This document shows positions 1-7,273 of a DNA stretch of 29,767 bases, in pieces; positions within the stretch are counted from its first letter, which is position 1, and every line of letters starts with the position of its first letter. The notes beneath the pieces are model-generated. The model saw only the letters and a list, made by a program, of their open reading frames with translations, made no database searches and was not told the DNA's origin. This stretch comes from a virus, in IMG/VR virus record IMGVR_UViG_3300032284_002910, positions 1 to 29,767 of that record. The stretch is one strand, 5' to 3'. A program made the position numbers and the translations under genes.

Positions 1-101
1 AGGGCAAGCTGGAAGGTAGTGGTACTGCCGTTGAAACCACTGGTGATATCTTGCAGTTTTGCTATGAATCCAACGGTAGGTGCAGACCCGATGTAAGCCA
101 T
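1..101 (-). CDS. Tail fiber/receptor-binding protein, N-terminal fragment (partial)
   Basis: Only the first 33 or so codons are inside the window; the gene runs off the left edge. It starts at an ATG (reverse complement of 99-101) and reads MAYIGSAPTVGFIAK, then a segment with FNGSTTTFQLA. The same start (MAYLG) and the same FNGSTTSFALTV segment occur in the fiber at 16442-17362, so these two proteins share an N-terminal module, probably the part that docks on the tail or baseplate. The rest of this protein, including its receptor-binding end, is not visible. The fiber call rests on this paralogy and on the neighbouring fiber gene. Confidence 0.6.
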   Translation of the reverse strand, partial: MAYIGSAPTVGFIAKLQDITSGFNGSTTTFQLA

Positions 102-143
102 GTTAGTTGTTACTTCTACCCAGCATAACAATGATTATAGCAG

Positions 144-365
144 TCAGTCATCGTCTTTGATGTGCACCAGGAGGGCAAGGACTGTTGTGAGAGCGCTTTC
201 AAATGCTTTTTGTAAATGGTCGTCGTAACTGCTGCATTGTTCTTGTATGGTTACATTGATTTTGACGTAACAAGATATGGCACCAATTAAATAGATGCTA
301 AATTGAATTGCAAAAAGCCCTGCAATACAGTGAAGTACAAACTTTTGTGCGTTGAAGGGTTTCAT
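144..365 (-). CDS. Small membrane protein, unknown function (73 aa)
   Basis: Starts MKPFNAQKF. A hydrophobic segment at about residues 9-32 (LHCIAGLFAIQFSIYLIGAI) looks like a transmembrane helix, followed by a polar region with two cysteines and a second, weaker hydrophobic stretch near residues 55-68 (ALTTVLALLVHI) before an acidic tail (KDDD). It lies between two fiber genes on the same strand with short spacers, so it is probably co-transcribed with them. Small membrane proteins in phage late regions can be holins or other lysis factors, but nothing here proves that. No Shine-Dalgarno is obvious. Confidence 0.5.
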   Translation of the reverse strand: MKPFNAQKFVLHCIAGLFAIQFSIYLIGAISCYVKINVTIQEQCSSYDDHLQKAFESALTTVLALLVHIKDDD

Positions 366-414
366 TTTAGTGGCGTTGACTACTGGGTTTGGCTAAGCAT
401 GGAAGTGAGTAGGA

Positions 415-2778
415 CTACTTGCCTTCCAAAGCAGCTAGGCGGGTTTCCAAGGCTTCAATCTTGGCGATGGCTTCCTGCAACGCAGCCGTTAACAGTGGTA
501 CAAGTTTAGATTGGTCAATCCCTTGGTAAATAGGATTGCCGTCTTCATCAACTGCGTCCTTTTCACCAGTCACACATTCAGGGACGACGGCTTGTGCTTC
601 GTGTGCAAGAAAGCCGTCAACGGTTTTGTCAGGCTCAGTAATAAAATTAAAACGGTGAACTGGAATTTGTTGTAGGCGGTCAATTGCTCCGGTCAACAAG
701 ACAATGTTTTCTTTAAGGCGATAATCAGAAGAGGTATTATAAGCAACCGCTGTTGTTCCGTTTTGCGTAATTGAACCAATTAGGGAACCATTGTATCCAA
801 AAACAATGTATCCAGTCCCAGTTACCGTTCCATTTACATGATTAAAAGTAGAATAATTTCCATTTGGATTAAGTGTAATTCCGTTGTTGTTTACAACACC
901 GGCACCTGTCGTTCCTATTAAAATTGACCCGTCACTTACAATCCTCATCCTCTCCGTGCCGGCTGCATCTCCGCCGGTAGCAAAAATGAGTGCCCTACTA
1001 CCTATCGCACCAGTTGCCCCAATAAAAGTTGTACCTGGGGAGGCAAGACTAGAACCTTGAAAATCAATCCTAGGGGTAACCCAAGAGGTAGTTCCAGGAT
1101 CTCCCACACCGCCAACGGATAAGACAATGTTAGGTTGATTTGTAGAGCCAGCTAATGTTGAAGTAATAACTCTGTTGCTAGAAATCCGCATTGCTTCTGC
1201 CGGACTAGCCGACCCGGACGGCGTAGTGGAGAACACTAGGCGGCCTGGCATTGAATTAAGACCGGGGGTGCCGTCTACATAGGAACTGATAGTTGCGCCA
1301 GCAAGGGGTTTGACTCCATCAGTACCCATAAAGTTAATACCCCCAAGTTCATCCCCACTGGCAACAATTGTGACTGCTCCGGCAGTAGTGCCTCTTGATG
1401 TGATGAGTGCAATTAATGAGCCACCGGTAGTTGTGCCTCCGTTGTAACAGATAGATAAGCCACGTTCTGCAAGGCCTGCCGATGTTTCTAATTGAAATGT
1501 TGGGTCGTAAGAGGCACCATAAAGATTTGTACGCGCAGTAGACGTGCCAATTAAGAGCCTGTTGCTGGAATCAAATCTACCCGCCTCATTGCCACCGATT
1601 AGAAATTGAGTAATTGAACCACCAATACGAAGAGGTGTGTAATAACCAAAAAAGGTGTTATCTACACCAAAAATTGTGGATTGAGTGCTATCAAAATCAA
1701 AACGAATTGCTGTTGAGCCGCCACTAACACCAAAATTTGTCGCATTACCGCCAGCAACTTGAAGCTTAAAGCTAGGGCTCGCAGTGTTAATCCCTAATCG
1801 CCCATCCACAAGAGTCATTTGAGGAGAGGCAGGGTTTGCCGCCGTAGAACCATTTACTCTTGCGCTAAAATTAAGAGCGCCAGCAGAAGTGCCTATGTAA
1901 GCCGCTGGACTAAATGAAGAATCCCCCCAGCTAATTCCATTACTTCCGCTTGCTTGATACAGATGCAATACAGAAGCTGCGGGTGCGTCTTGTCCTGTAA
2001 GGCCAATAATCGCTTTTCCTGCTACTTGTAACGCTTGTAAGGGCCCAGTAGCCCCCAAGCCTAATCGCCCAGAGGCATCCAACGTCATCGCCTGGGTGAA
2101 GGTGATGGTGTTGCCTGCGGTGCCAGAGGGGGCGGTGTACCAATAATGAGCGCCGGCGTTTTGAACGTATGAAGTAGCTGTGCCAGTGCCTATATAAGTT
2201 GGACTGCCCCCACCCGATCCCGCAATATAAGAATTAACAGAAAGACCTAGGGAGCCGTTATTGTTGTTAGCGTGCAATGATGTCCAGGGAGCAATTTGCA
2301 ATCCTTTGAAATTTGCCCCCCAAGCACTCGGCGACATCCCAATCCCAACGTTGCCGCTGCTGTCAATGCGCATCTTTTCAGTCGGTGATGCACCATTTGT
2401 TTTGAAAACAATGCCACCGTATGAACTGATATTGGTACTAAACACACTTCCCGTATAATCCCAGTCAAACGCAGCGACGTTGGTGCCATTTGATTGAAGC
2501 GCAATTCTATTGCCCGTACCGTTAGTTGAATCTGTATTGTTAATTGCAATAGTTGTAGTTAAACTTGTTACCGTATGGGGAATGCTAATTTGCCCTGTAC
2601 TATTAACTATTAACCGCCCAGACCCACTAGTGCTGATGGCTAATTGCCCAGACCCCGGGAAATAAATACCGGTTGTGGTATCCGCTGAGTAATTGATACT
2701 AGGGGCTGCTGCACTACCTGCGCCAAATGAAACGGCTACTACGCTGCCATCAAGGAGTTGGGCTTTGGTTTGCGACAC
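415..2778 (-). CDS. Long tail fiber with C-terminal S74 intramolecular chaperone (787 aa)
   Basis: Receptor-binding fiber. The start is a GTG (MSQTKAQLLDG), just 2 bases after the stop of the 57-aa gene upstream. The N-terminus carries the module APSINYSADTTTGIYFPGSG that recurs in other fibers here. The middle is long, beta-rich and rich in Gly, Ser, Thr and Asn, with repeated MRI(D/S)S(S/N) units typical of trimeric fiber shafts. The last 110 residues are a peptidase S74/endosialidase-type chaperone domain: the SSDYRLKENI motif begins near residue 684, and the end is a helical segment (LQEAIAKIEALETRLAAL). In this family the domain drives trimerisation and then cleaves itself off, with a catalytic Ser in the SDxRxK motif. 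The S74 call is strong; the receptor is unknown. Confidence 0.9.
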   Translation of the reverse strand: MSQTKAQLLDGSVVAVSFGAGSAAAPSINYSADTTTGIYFPGSGQLAISTSGSGRLIVNSTGQISIPHTVTSLTTTIAINNTDSTNGTGNRIALQSNGTNVAAFDWDYTGSVFSTNISSYGGIVFKTNGASPTEKMRIDSSGNVGIGMSPSAWGANFKGLQIAPWTSLHANNNNGSLGLSVNSYIAGSGGGSPTYIGTGTATSYVQNAGAHYWYTAPSGTAGNTITFTQAMTLDASGRLGLGATGPLQALQVAGKAIIGLTGQDAPAASVLHLYQASGSNGISWGDSSFSPAAYIGTSAGALNFSARVNGSTAANPASPQMTLVDGRLGINTASPSFKLQVAGGNATNFGVSGGSTAIRFDFDSTQSTIFGVDNTFFGYYTPLRIGGSITQFLIGGNEAGRFDSSNRLLIGTSTARTNLYGASYDPTFQLETSAGLAERGLSICYNGGTTTGGSLIALITSRGTTAGAVTIVASGDELGGINFMGTDGVKPLAGATISSYVDGTPGLNSMPGRLVFSTTPSGSASPAEAMRISSNRVITSTLAGSTNQPNIVLSVGGVGDPGTTSWVTPRIDFQGSSLASPGTTFIGATGAIGSRALIFATGGDAAGTERMRIVSDGSILIGTTGAGVVNNNGITLNPNGNYSTFNHVNGTVTGTGYIVFGYNGSLIGSITQNGTTAVAYNTSSDYRLKENIVLLTGAIDRLQQIPVHRFNFITEPDKTVDGFLAHEAQAVVPECVTGEKDAVDEDGNPIYQGIDQSKLVPLLTAALQEAIAKIEALETRLAALEGK

Positions 2779-2780
2779 TG

Positions 2781-2954
2781 CTACGACTCGTTATCTTCTG
2801 ATGTTCCTATTCTACAGGTGCAATTTCTGCACTTCACCCAGGTTCGATCGCCAGGGATTGGTTCCATGCCAAAATCCCAATCGGAGTATGAATCAGAATT
2901 ACGCAATTTTTGGGCAAGTTCTGCAATCCAACCACGGATTAGGTGTGTCGGCAT
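2781..2954 (-). CDS. Small Cys-rich, possibly zinc-binding protein (57 aa)
   Basis: This short frame fills the otherwise empty gap between two minus-strand genes. Its ATG comes 2 bases after the TGA of the upstream gene, and its TAG ends 2 bases before the GTG of the S74 fiber, the spacing expected in a packed phage operon. The protein begins MPTHLIRGWIAELAQKL and ends with WVKCRNCTCRIG, a CxxCxC cluster that could bind zinc or iron. The N-terminal part looks amphipathic-helical. No function is recognised. The tight fit and cysteine cluster favour a real gene over chance. Confidence 0.6.
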   Translation of the reverse strand: MPTHLIRGWIAELAQKLRNSDSYSDWDFGMEPIPGDRTWVKCRNCTCRIGTSEDNES

Positions 2955-2956
2955 GG

Positions 2957-3346
2957 TCAAGCCGGCGGTAATTGAAGAAATCCTGGTTGAATGGGTAATG
3001 GTTCTTTGGTTCCGGGCTGACCAAACAATTGATCAATGGGAATTTGTTGTTCGCCTGGTAGGATGGGTTGCTTGCGTTGTTTACCCGCACCAGGAATTGC
3101 GCTACCTGCCCCGCCTAGGAGATTTGCAGCGAGATCATCACCTGTGAATTGATTTTGTAAGTAATTTTGTAAGAAGGCGTTAGCTGATGGTGCTGGCGCA
3201 TCTGCTAAGTAGCTGTTGTAATAAGGAGGAATGCCTGTTCCCGCACCTGCCTGGTAACCGCTTTGCACACCGATAGGTGGGATACCAGTACCGGATTGCC
3301 CCCAGTAGCGGTCTCCTGAAGAAAATTGTTGAGAGAAAGTAGCCAT
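2957..3346 (-). CDS. Low-complexity virion-associated candidate (129 aa)
   Basis: Starts at ATG 3346 (MATFSQQFSSGDRYWG). The protein is rich in Gly, Pro, Gln and Ala, with GTGIPP repeated twice (about residues 20 and 37), and has no recognisable enzyme motif. The central segment NAFLQNYLQNQF resembles the F-x-x-Y motif in several other small minus-strand proteins of this window (FLNQYV, FAQNYA, FVNTYA). It sits upstream of the Cys-rich protein and S74 fiber. Such Gly/Pro/Gln-rich proteins are common in cyanophage virion operons. The function is not known, and the virion role is inferred from position. Confidence 0.6.
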   Translation of the reverse strand: MATFSQQFSSGDRYWGQSGTGIPPIGVQSGYQAGAGTGIPPYYNSYLADAPAPSANAFLQNYLQNQFTGDDLAANLLGGAGSAIPGAGKQRKQPILPGEQQIPIDQLFGQPGTKEPLPIQPGFLQLPPA

Positions 3347-3376
3347 GTTACGTGCGCAGGTTAAAAACTGGTTAAC

Positions 3377-4324
3377 TTATCTAAAGGCTGAGCTGTAGTC
3401 AACGCCCGGCAAGCTGTAGTTGTTGGGGTTCATTGCTCCCAGCTTAAATGCTCGCAGGTAATCACCCGTGCGTTGCAGGGCTGTAGATGATTCCGTACCG
3501 CTACCGGCCTGTGCTGCGGTATCCAGCTGCTGCTGTTGCGCTTGCTCCACGGGGCTGGGGCTGCCAGGGGGAGCAAAGAACCCACCGCTGCCGGGTTGGT
3601 TGACGCCACGGGCAATGGCTGCGTTGATTGCGTCTTGGCTGGGACCTGCGGTAGGAGCACCCCCGCCAATACCTTGCCATAGTTCAGCCATGGAAGGTAC
3701 ATCACCACGGGCTTGCATCAGTGGGTTGAAGGTACCCACAGCGCCCCCTGGTTGGGCCATTTTTGTGCCGGCGTAGAGGTCTTTCCAGATGTCCATGCCT
3801 TGTGCTTGGGCTTCTTGGGCAGCACCGGGAAGGGCACCTTTAGACGGATCGTAGCCTTGCAGGGCTTGACGGGCAAGGGTTGCTTGGTTGTTGTAAGCGG
3901 CAAGGCGTTGGCGGTACTCGTCGGGGATACCGTCTTGACCTTGGACGATAGTGTTAGGGCTTACGCCAGCAGGGCCGGCACCTGCTGCGGGAGCTTGGCC
4001 ACGAACAGGAAGTGCAGCTGCACCGGGTTCGTAACCTGCAGGTAACCCTAGAAGTTTTTGCCAGCCTGCACCTTTTGAGTATGCATTTGCATTTGCGATA
4101 GCAGCTGCTTCTGTCGCTTTGTAATCAGTAGGAAGTGCGCCGGGGATATTGCTTATACGGGCAGAGGGTGCAACAAACGGATTGGCTAATTGGTTTAGGG
4201 CTTGGTCGCCAGCATTAAGAAAAGCTTGGGGGCTGCGTAGTGCTTGCTGGCCTGCTATTCCAAGTTGGTTGAAATAATTAGACCCTGCATTCAAAAATTG
4301 TTGGAATGGGGACGCGGGGGCCAC
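3377..4324 (-). CDS. Ala/Gly/Pro/Gln-rich virion-associated candidate (315 aa)
   Basis: Low-complexity protein rich in Ala, Gly, Gln and Pro, with no catalytic motif seen. I chose the GTG at 4322-4324 (MAPASPFQQFLNAGSNYFNQ) because an AGGAAAAGG-type Shine-Dalgarno precedes it and because the residues upstream look unlike the rest of the protein. The frame stays open to an ATG at 4379-4381 (MTVAVIAGD) and further to 4465, so longer forms are possible. Segments FQQFLNAG and QAFLNAGDQALNQL repeat in the N-terminal region. It is the first gene of the left minus-strand block and diverges from the gene at 4380. A virion role is inferred from neighbours only. Confidence 0.6.
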   Translation of the reverse strand: MAPASPFQQFLNAGSNYFNQLGIAGQQALRSPQAFLNAGDQALNQLANPFVAPSARISNIPGALPTDYKATEAAAIANANAYSKGAGWQKLLGLPAGYEPGAAALPVRGQAPAAGAGPAGVSPNTIVQGQDGIPDEYRQRLAAYNNQATLARQALQGYDPSKGALPGAAQEAQAQGMDIWKDLYAGTKMAQPGGAVGTFNPLMQARGDVPSMAELWQGIGGGAPTAGPSQDAINAAIARGVNQPGSGGFFAPPGSPSPVEQAQQQQLDTAAQAGSGTESSTALQRTGDYLRAFKLGAMNPNNYSLPGVDYSSAFR

Positions 4325-4345
4325 AATCTTAACTCTACCTTTTCC

Positions 4346-4351
4346 TATAAT
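4346..4351 (+). promoter_or_regulatory. Candidate -10 element (TATAAT) in a divergent intergenic region
   Basis: A perfect TATAAT lies 29 bases before the ATG of the plus-strand gene at 4380. No good -35 hexamer is seen at 16-18 bp spacing, so this may be an activator- or extended-type promoter, or chance in an AT-rich spacer. On the other strand the same stretch reads TACAAT, which could serve the minus-strand gene starting at 4324. Confidence 0.3.
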
Positions 4352-4379
4352 TGTATCACCGGCAATAACTGCAACCGTC

Positions 4380-4622
4380 ATGGAACTGATTGCTACATTG
4401 AAGAATGGGACAACGGTAGAACAATATGTTGATGGTGGTGGGCATTTGACGTACAAGATTTGCACGCCATCGGGTGGTATGTGCCGGTTGACGGACGTAC
4501 ACCACTGCGCAATGTGCTACGCCGAACAGTTTGACCAGATGGCACTGCAACCCAAAACAGCCGAAAACCAAAGGCAAAACGGACCTAAAACTGCTTGCGG
4601 GGGCGATGGACAGCCAGTTTAG
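4380..4622 (+). CDS. Small Cys/His-rich protein, possible zinc finger (80 aa)
   Basis: Starts MELIATLKNGTTVEQYV. The central part has C28 (ICTPSG), C35 (GMCRL), H41-H42-C43 and C46 (HHCAMCYAEQF), a spacing that could form a small zinc-binding site. The C-terminal third is polar and looks disordered. It is the first plus-strand gene after the left minus-strand block; the palindrome and HNH pair follow. Its ATG overlaps, on the opposite strand, a potential ATG of the divergent gene (the CATG at 4379-4382). No family is recognised, and role in DNA or RNA binding is only a guess from the Cys pattern. Confidence 0.5.
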   Translation: MELIATLKNGTTVEQYVDGGGHLTYKICTPSGGMCRLTDVHHCAMCYAEQFDQMALQPKTAENQRQNGPKTACGGDGQPV

Positions 4623-4625
4623 TAG

Positions 4626-4661
4626 CCGTTAGGGACGGCAAAACCCTGATTTCACCGTTAG
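4626..4661 (+). repeat. Short direct repeats CCGTTAGGG before the palindrome
   Basis: CCGTTAGGG occurs at about 4626-4634 and again at 4653-4661. A related CGGTTAGGG occurs near 4778-4786 inside the left palindrome arm. They could be protein-binding iterons near the palindrome, but two exact copies are few and chance is possible. Confidence 0.35.
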
Positions 4662-4702
4662 GGGAAGCGCCAGAAACTGGGGTTGGGGGCTGAGAAGCGT
4701 TG

Positions 4703-4945
4703 CAGGGGTTGGGGTTTGCGTGCGACAGTCAGTGAAGCACTAAATGGGGGCCTTTTTATTTCCCCGTGTAGCAGCTACGGTTAGGGTACTGCGTGACTGA
4801 ACTGCGTGTACATACGGTTGGTAACGGGGCGGCAATTGACACTCAGTTCAGTCACGCTGATCTCTACCCGTAACTGGTTCTATAAGAAATAAAAAGGGGC
4901 CTATTTACTGTTATTTTGACTGTCCATCCAAACCCCTTGCCCTCA
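4703..4945. repeat. Long imperfect inverted repeat, about 105-bp arms and 31-bp loop
   Basis: The left arm (4703-4808) pairs with the reverse complement of the right arm (4840-4945). The innermost 68+68 bases align without gaps. The best blocks are GCGTGACTGAACTG (left, near 4791-4804) against its complement near 4844-4857, CCTTTTTATTTC (4751-4762) against GAAATAAAAAGG (4886-4897), GACAGTCA (4724-4731) against TGACTGTC (4917-4924), and GGGGTTTG (4711-4718) against CAAACCCC (4929-4936). The loop is 4809-4839. The element fills most of the 370-base gene-free stretch 4623-4992. It could form a cruciform or a long RNA hairpin. Origin, MITE-like remnant, processing signal and homing target are all possible. 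Confidence 0.8.
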
Positions 4946-4992
4946 CAGCGATTTTGCCCTACACTACCCCCGTCCCCCTGCTTCCCCTACCG

Positions 4993-5526
4993 ATGCGCAT
5001 TACGGGAGGCACCTACAGCACTGATTTCTGGTCCGTCTTCATCCTTTCCGGGCTCACCCGCAAAGATGCCCTTGCCGTAGCGGAAGCCATGCAGCACTTC
5101 CTTGCCGTAGCAGGGCCCAATCAGTGTTGGTGCGTCAAATCCCTGAAGCATCCCTGCCTCAAGGGTTTTGCCTGCTCAAACCCTCGTGTACCCTTCTACA
5201 AGGGTGTCAACGCCCGTCTGCTGACCCTTGCGTTGGTTGACCGCTTCGCCACCGCAGAAGCCCCTGTAGCGGTGCGTAAGGCCTGCTGTAAGTCCAAGTG
5301 GTGCATCAACCCTGACCACTACTTCTTTGGCACCAGGGTCGATGTCCACCTAGAGCGCAACGAGGCCAAACGTGCTGGACCAACACCCGACTTGATTACC
5401 GAAATTCGCCAGCTGAAAGAAAAAGACCCAAGAAGGTGGACGGCTGCTGCCATTGCACGTCATTACAAGATGCCTTACCATGTGGTTCGACGGATTTGCT
5501 CTGGGATGACCTATCATGAAAACTGA
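4993..5526 (+). CDS. HNH-like protein with C-terminal helix-turn-helix, catalytic His apparently lost (177 aa)
   Basis: The layout follows the phage HNH family that carries CWxW ... NPxHL: CWCV at residues 45-48, a central basic helix (NARLLTLALVD), then VRKACC (95-99) and WCINPDHYFFGT (103-114). In active relatives the first block reads V-x-H-x-C; here no His stands in that place, so cleavage may be lost. Residues 149-172 (WTAAAIARHYKMPYHVVRRI) look like a helix-turn-helix, as in homing nucleases with a DNA-binding tail. I chose ATG 4993; a TTG at 4954 is an in-frame alternative. Its 3' end overlaps the next HNH gene by 11 bases. It may act as a DNA-binding partner or be a decaying homing nuclease. 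Confidence 0.65.
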   Translation: MRITGGTYSTDFWSVFILSGLTRKDALAVAEAMQHFLAVAGPNQCWCVKSLKHPCLKGFACSNPRVPFYKGVNARLLTLALVDRFATAEAPVAVRKACCKSKWCINPDHYFFGTRVDVHLERNEAKRAGPTPDLITEIRQLKEKDPRRWTAAAIARHYKMPYHVVRRICSGMTYHEN

Positions 5527-6106
5527 AAGCCTAGAGATCTTTCAACGGAACCTATCAAGCATCCACGACGAATTACAAGAAGAAGTAGGGAAACACAAGC
5601 AACTACAACTTGACGCAAAGAAAACCACCTGTCTGTGGCATCAAGATAGCAAACCAGGTCATCTTGGGCGATTTGGACGGATGCATGAATGCCTAGATTG
5701 CATGGAAGAAATCCAAGCCGGGCGTTGTGAACTTGATGTCAGGAACTTTAAGCTTAAAGATTATTGGATTGTAAAAGCATTCTGGGAGAAAGTTGATATT
5801 ACCGGTCCTGATGATTGCTGGATTTGGCGCGGCACAACACGTAAAAATGATACTGAAACCGTTGCATATTTTCCGTCACCATTCCACACAACCAAAAGCC
5901 AATCCGCTGCAAGAGTTGCATTTTGGACGACCAAAGGTTACACAGGCCGCCTTCGCATCAATCACCGAGAGGGTTGTAAGCTACTATGTTGTAACCCCGC
6001 TCATTTGCGGTTGATGGGTGTCAAACCTGAACCGCCAAATACATCAATCACTACTGTCAATCTTAGTTATGGAAACATCTTTGAAGCCCACAGCAAAGCG
6101 CTCTGA
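5516..6106 (+). CDS. HNH endonuclease, phage type (196 aa)
   Basis: Putative homing-type DNA nuclease. Residues 99-104 (DDCWIW), 131-137 (AARVAFW) and 147-164 (RINHREGCKLLCCNPAHL) match the phage HNH pattern CWxW ... AHR ... H..GC...CCNPxHL. H150 is the likely general base, N160 and H163 complete the His-Asn-His set, and C154/C158/C159 could bind zinc. The N-terminal 75 residues add a second Cys/His cluster (CLWH at 39-42, CLDC at 59-62), perhaps a separate zinc ribbon. The start ATG 5516 lies inside the end of the preceding HNH-like gene, so the two are probably translationally coupled. The next gene overlaps its 3' end. Confidence 0.8.
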   Translation: MKTESLEIFQRNLSSIHDELQEEVGKHKQLQLDAKKTTCLWHQDSKPGHLGRFGRMHECLDCMEEIQAGRCELDVRNFKLKDYWIVKAFWEKVDITGPDDCWIWRGTTRKNDTETVAYFPSPFHTTKSQSAARVAFWTTKGYTGRLRINHREGCKLLCCNPAHLRLMGVKPEPPNTSITTVNLSYGNIFEAHSKAL

Positions 6107-6368
6107 AACTCTTCCTACCGCCTACCATGTGACAGATCCTAAGTATTTTGCTTGGGTATCAATTGGAGCGGAAGTGCATTATTCCGAGCCGTATGCCACC
6201 AAGGGAGAAGCCGATGATGAACGCCGTTGTATTGAAAAACGTTTGAGCTACGAGTTGGTTGAAACCATGGAAGGGGAAGGCTACTATCCCGAGCGTGCTA
6301 AAATTATGGAAGAACTGTATCAAGCCAGCGGTAGAACAAATGGTGTCTACACGGGCTTAATTATGTAA
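6069..6368 (+). CDS. Unknown protein (99 aa)
   Basis: The chosen start ATG 6069 (METSLKPTAKRSETL) overlaps the end of the HNH gene by 38 bases. The frame is open up to 6018, but that form would overlap HNH more. The protein is polar and mixed-charge, with YHVTDPKYFAWVSIG followed by a helical, acidic region (KGEADDERRCIEKRL; EGYYPERAKIMEEL). No motif is recognised. The stop at 6368 is one base before the ATG of the next gene, so both are probably in one operon. Confidence 0.55.
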   Translation: METSLKPTAKRSETLPTAYHVTDPKYFAWVSIGAEVHYSEPYATKGEADDERRCIEKRLSYELVETMEGEGYYPERAKIMEELYQASGRTNGVYTGLIM

Positions 6369-6369
6369 G

Positions 6370-7041
6370 ATGTCAAGATTTCTTACTACTCTCCCAGAAA
6401 ACTTTGGTTTTTATAACTTAGGAACCGTTGAAAGCTACCCTGCTGGTGGAACAGGACCTACGGCATTTGGTTCTACAGGCATTTTTGGTTCCACGCCACA
6501 GGCACCAAGACCTGGCGACAACTTAAACTCCGCCATTGATATTGGTAGCTTTGATAACGTCTATCGCAGCCTCACCATAAGGAATACGCATGGGGGCAAT
6601 AGCCGCATTCAAACTACGTTTTACAAATTTCGGTTAAACCGGGCACGATCTGTTCAATTTGTCCAAGATTATAGCGAATTTGCCTACACTTCAGATACCA
6701 ATCGAAATACGCTTATATCCATTTACGTCGTAGAAGATGGCAACCACCGCCGTGAGCTGCCAATCAACGACAATGGTTTTGTTTGCAGCCAGGCCAGCAT
6801 TAACTACGATGAAGGGGATGATACCGTCCAAGCTGATTACCCCTCCACGCAAATTCCACCAGGGGATTATGTATTCTTGATTACTAACGATATACGTTAC
6901 TTAGAAACAACGTATTCCATCACGATGCAAACATCCATTACCGATTGGCGGTACGTATTGGAGGGTGTTGTTGACTCATTGGATTTTGGTGCGGTAACCA
7001 GCCCCGCAACAGCTACCTTGGATTTGGGTACGGTCAAATAA
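6370..7041 (+). CDS. Beta-sandwich protein, PPC-domain-like (223 aa)
   Basis: Starts one base after the upstream stop. The first 50 residues are Gly/Pro/Thr-rich (FGSTGIFGSTPQAPRPG). From DNLNSAIDIG (about 50) to SITMQTSITDW (about 190) the pattern resembles a pre-peptidase C-terminal (PPC) domain: FYKFRLNRA, then LISIYVVEDGN, and IPPGDYVFLITND near the end. Such beta-sandwich domains are usually binding or stability modules on secreted or virion proteins. The C-terminus (LDFGAVTSPATATLDLGTV) is a beta-rich tail. The protein at 11125-11523 may have the same fold. A virion or surface role is inferred, not shown. Confidence 0.55.
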   Translation: MSRFLTTLPENFGFYNLGTVESYPAGGTGPTAFGSTGIFGSTPQAPRPGDNLNSAIDIGSFDNVYRSLTIRNTHGGNSRIQTTFYKFRLNRARSVQFVQDYSEFAYTSDTNRNTLISIYVVEDGNHRRELPINDNGFVCSQASINYDEGDDTVQADYPSTQIPPGDYVFLITNDIRYLETTYSITMQTSITDWRYVLEGVVDSLDFGAVTSPATATLDLGTVK

Positions 7042-7081
7042 AATCAATTTCTGCTAGCCTTGCAGCAGTTGCTAACTACCG

Positions 7082-7273
7082 GTGGAATACGTTTCCTTTG
7101 AACAATTTGAAGAAGATTTTGACGAAATTATTGCCCGCGTTGTAGACGATAAAGTACATTACCAAATCACCACGGAAGACGGTCTTTCGGTAGTGTTGAT
7201 CCCGATTGAATCCTATGATGTTCTAACCGAAGTGTATAGCCACTCTTTGGATTTAGTTGAAGACGAGATTTAA
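7082..7273 (+). CDS. Phd/YefM-family antitoxin-like protein, orphan (63 aa)
   Basis: Starts with GTG (MEYVSFEQFEEDFDEII). The pattern fits the Phd/YefM antitoxin N-terminal domain: an N-terminal strand and helix (EQFEEDFDEIIARVV), then HYQITTEDGLSVVLIPIESYDVL, the family's hallmark (I-T-x-x-G-x-x-V-x-V-L-I-P-x-x-x-Y). In known systems this protein represses its own operon and neutralises a toxin such as Doc or YoeB. No toxin gene is adjacent: upstream is the PPC-like gene and downstream a convergent gene whose stop overlaps by 4 bases. It may therefore counter a host toxin or serve as a DNA-binding regulator. Confidence 0.6.
   Translation: MEYVSFEQFEEDFDEIIARVVDDKVHYQITTEDGLSVVLIPIESYDVLTEVYSHSLDLVEDEI

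Noticed and set aside
2840-2860. GGTTCGATC, tRNA T-loop-like
   Set aside because: The flanking bases do not form a T-stem or acceptor stem, and the stretch is inside the 57-aa coding frame.
2758-3147. A 129-aa plus-strand frame over the 57-aa gene and its neighbour
   Set aside because: It lies opposite two better-supported minus-strand genes, has no start signal or domain, and begins within the fiber's first codons.
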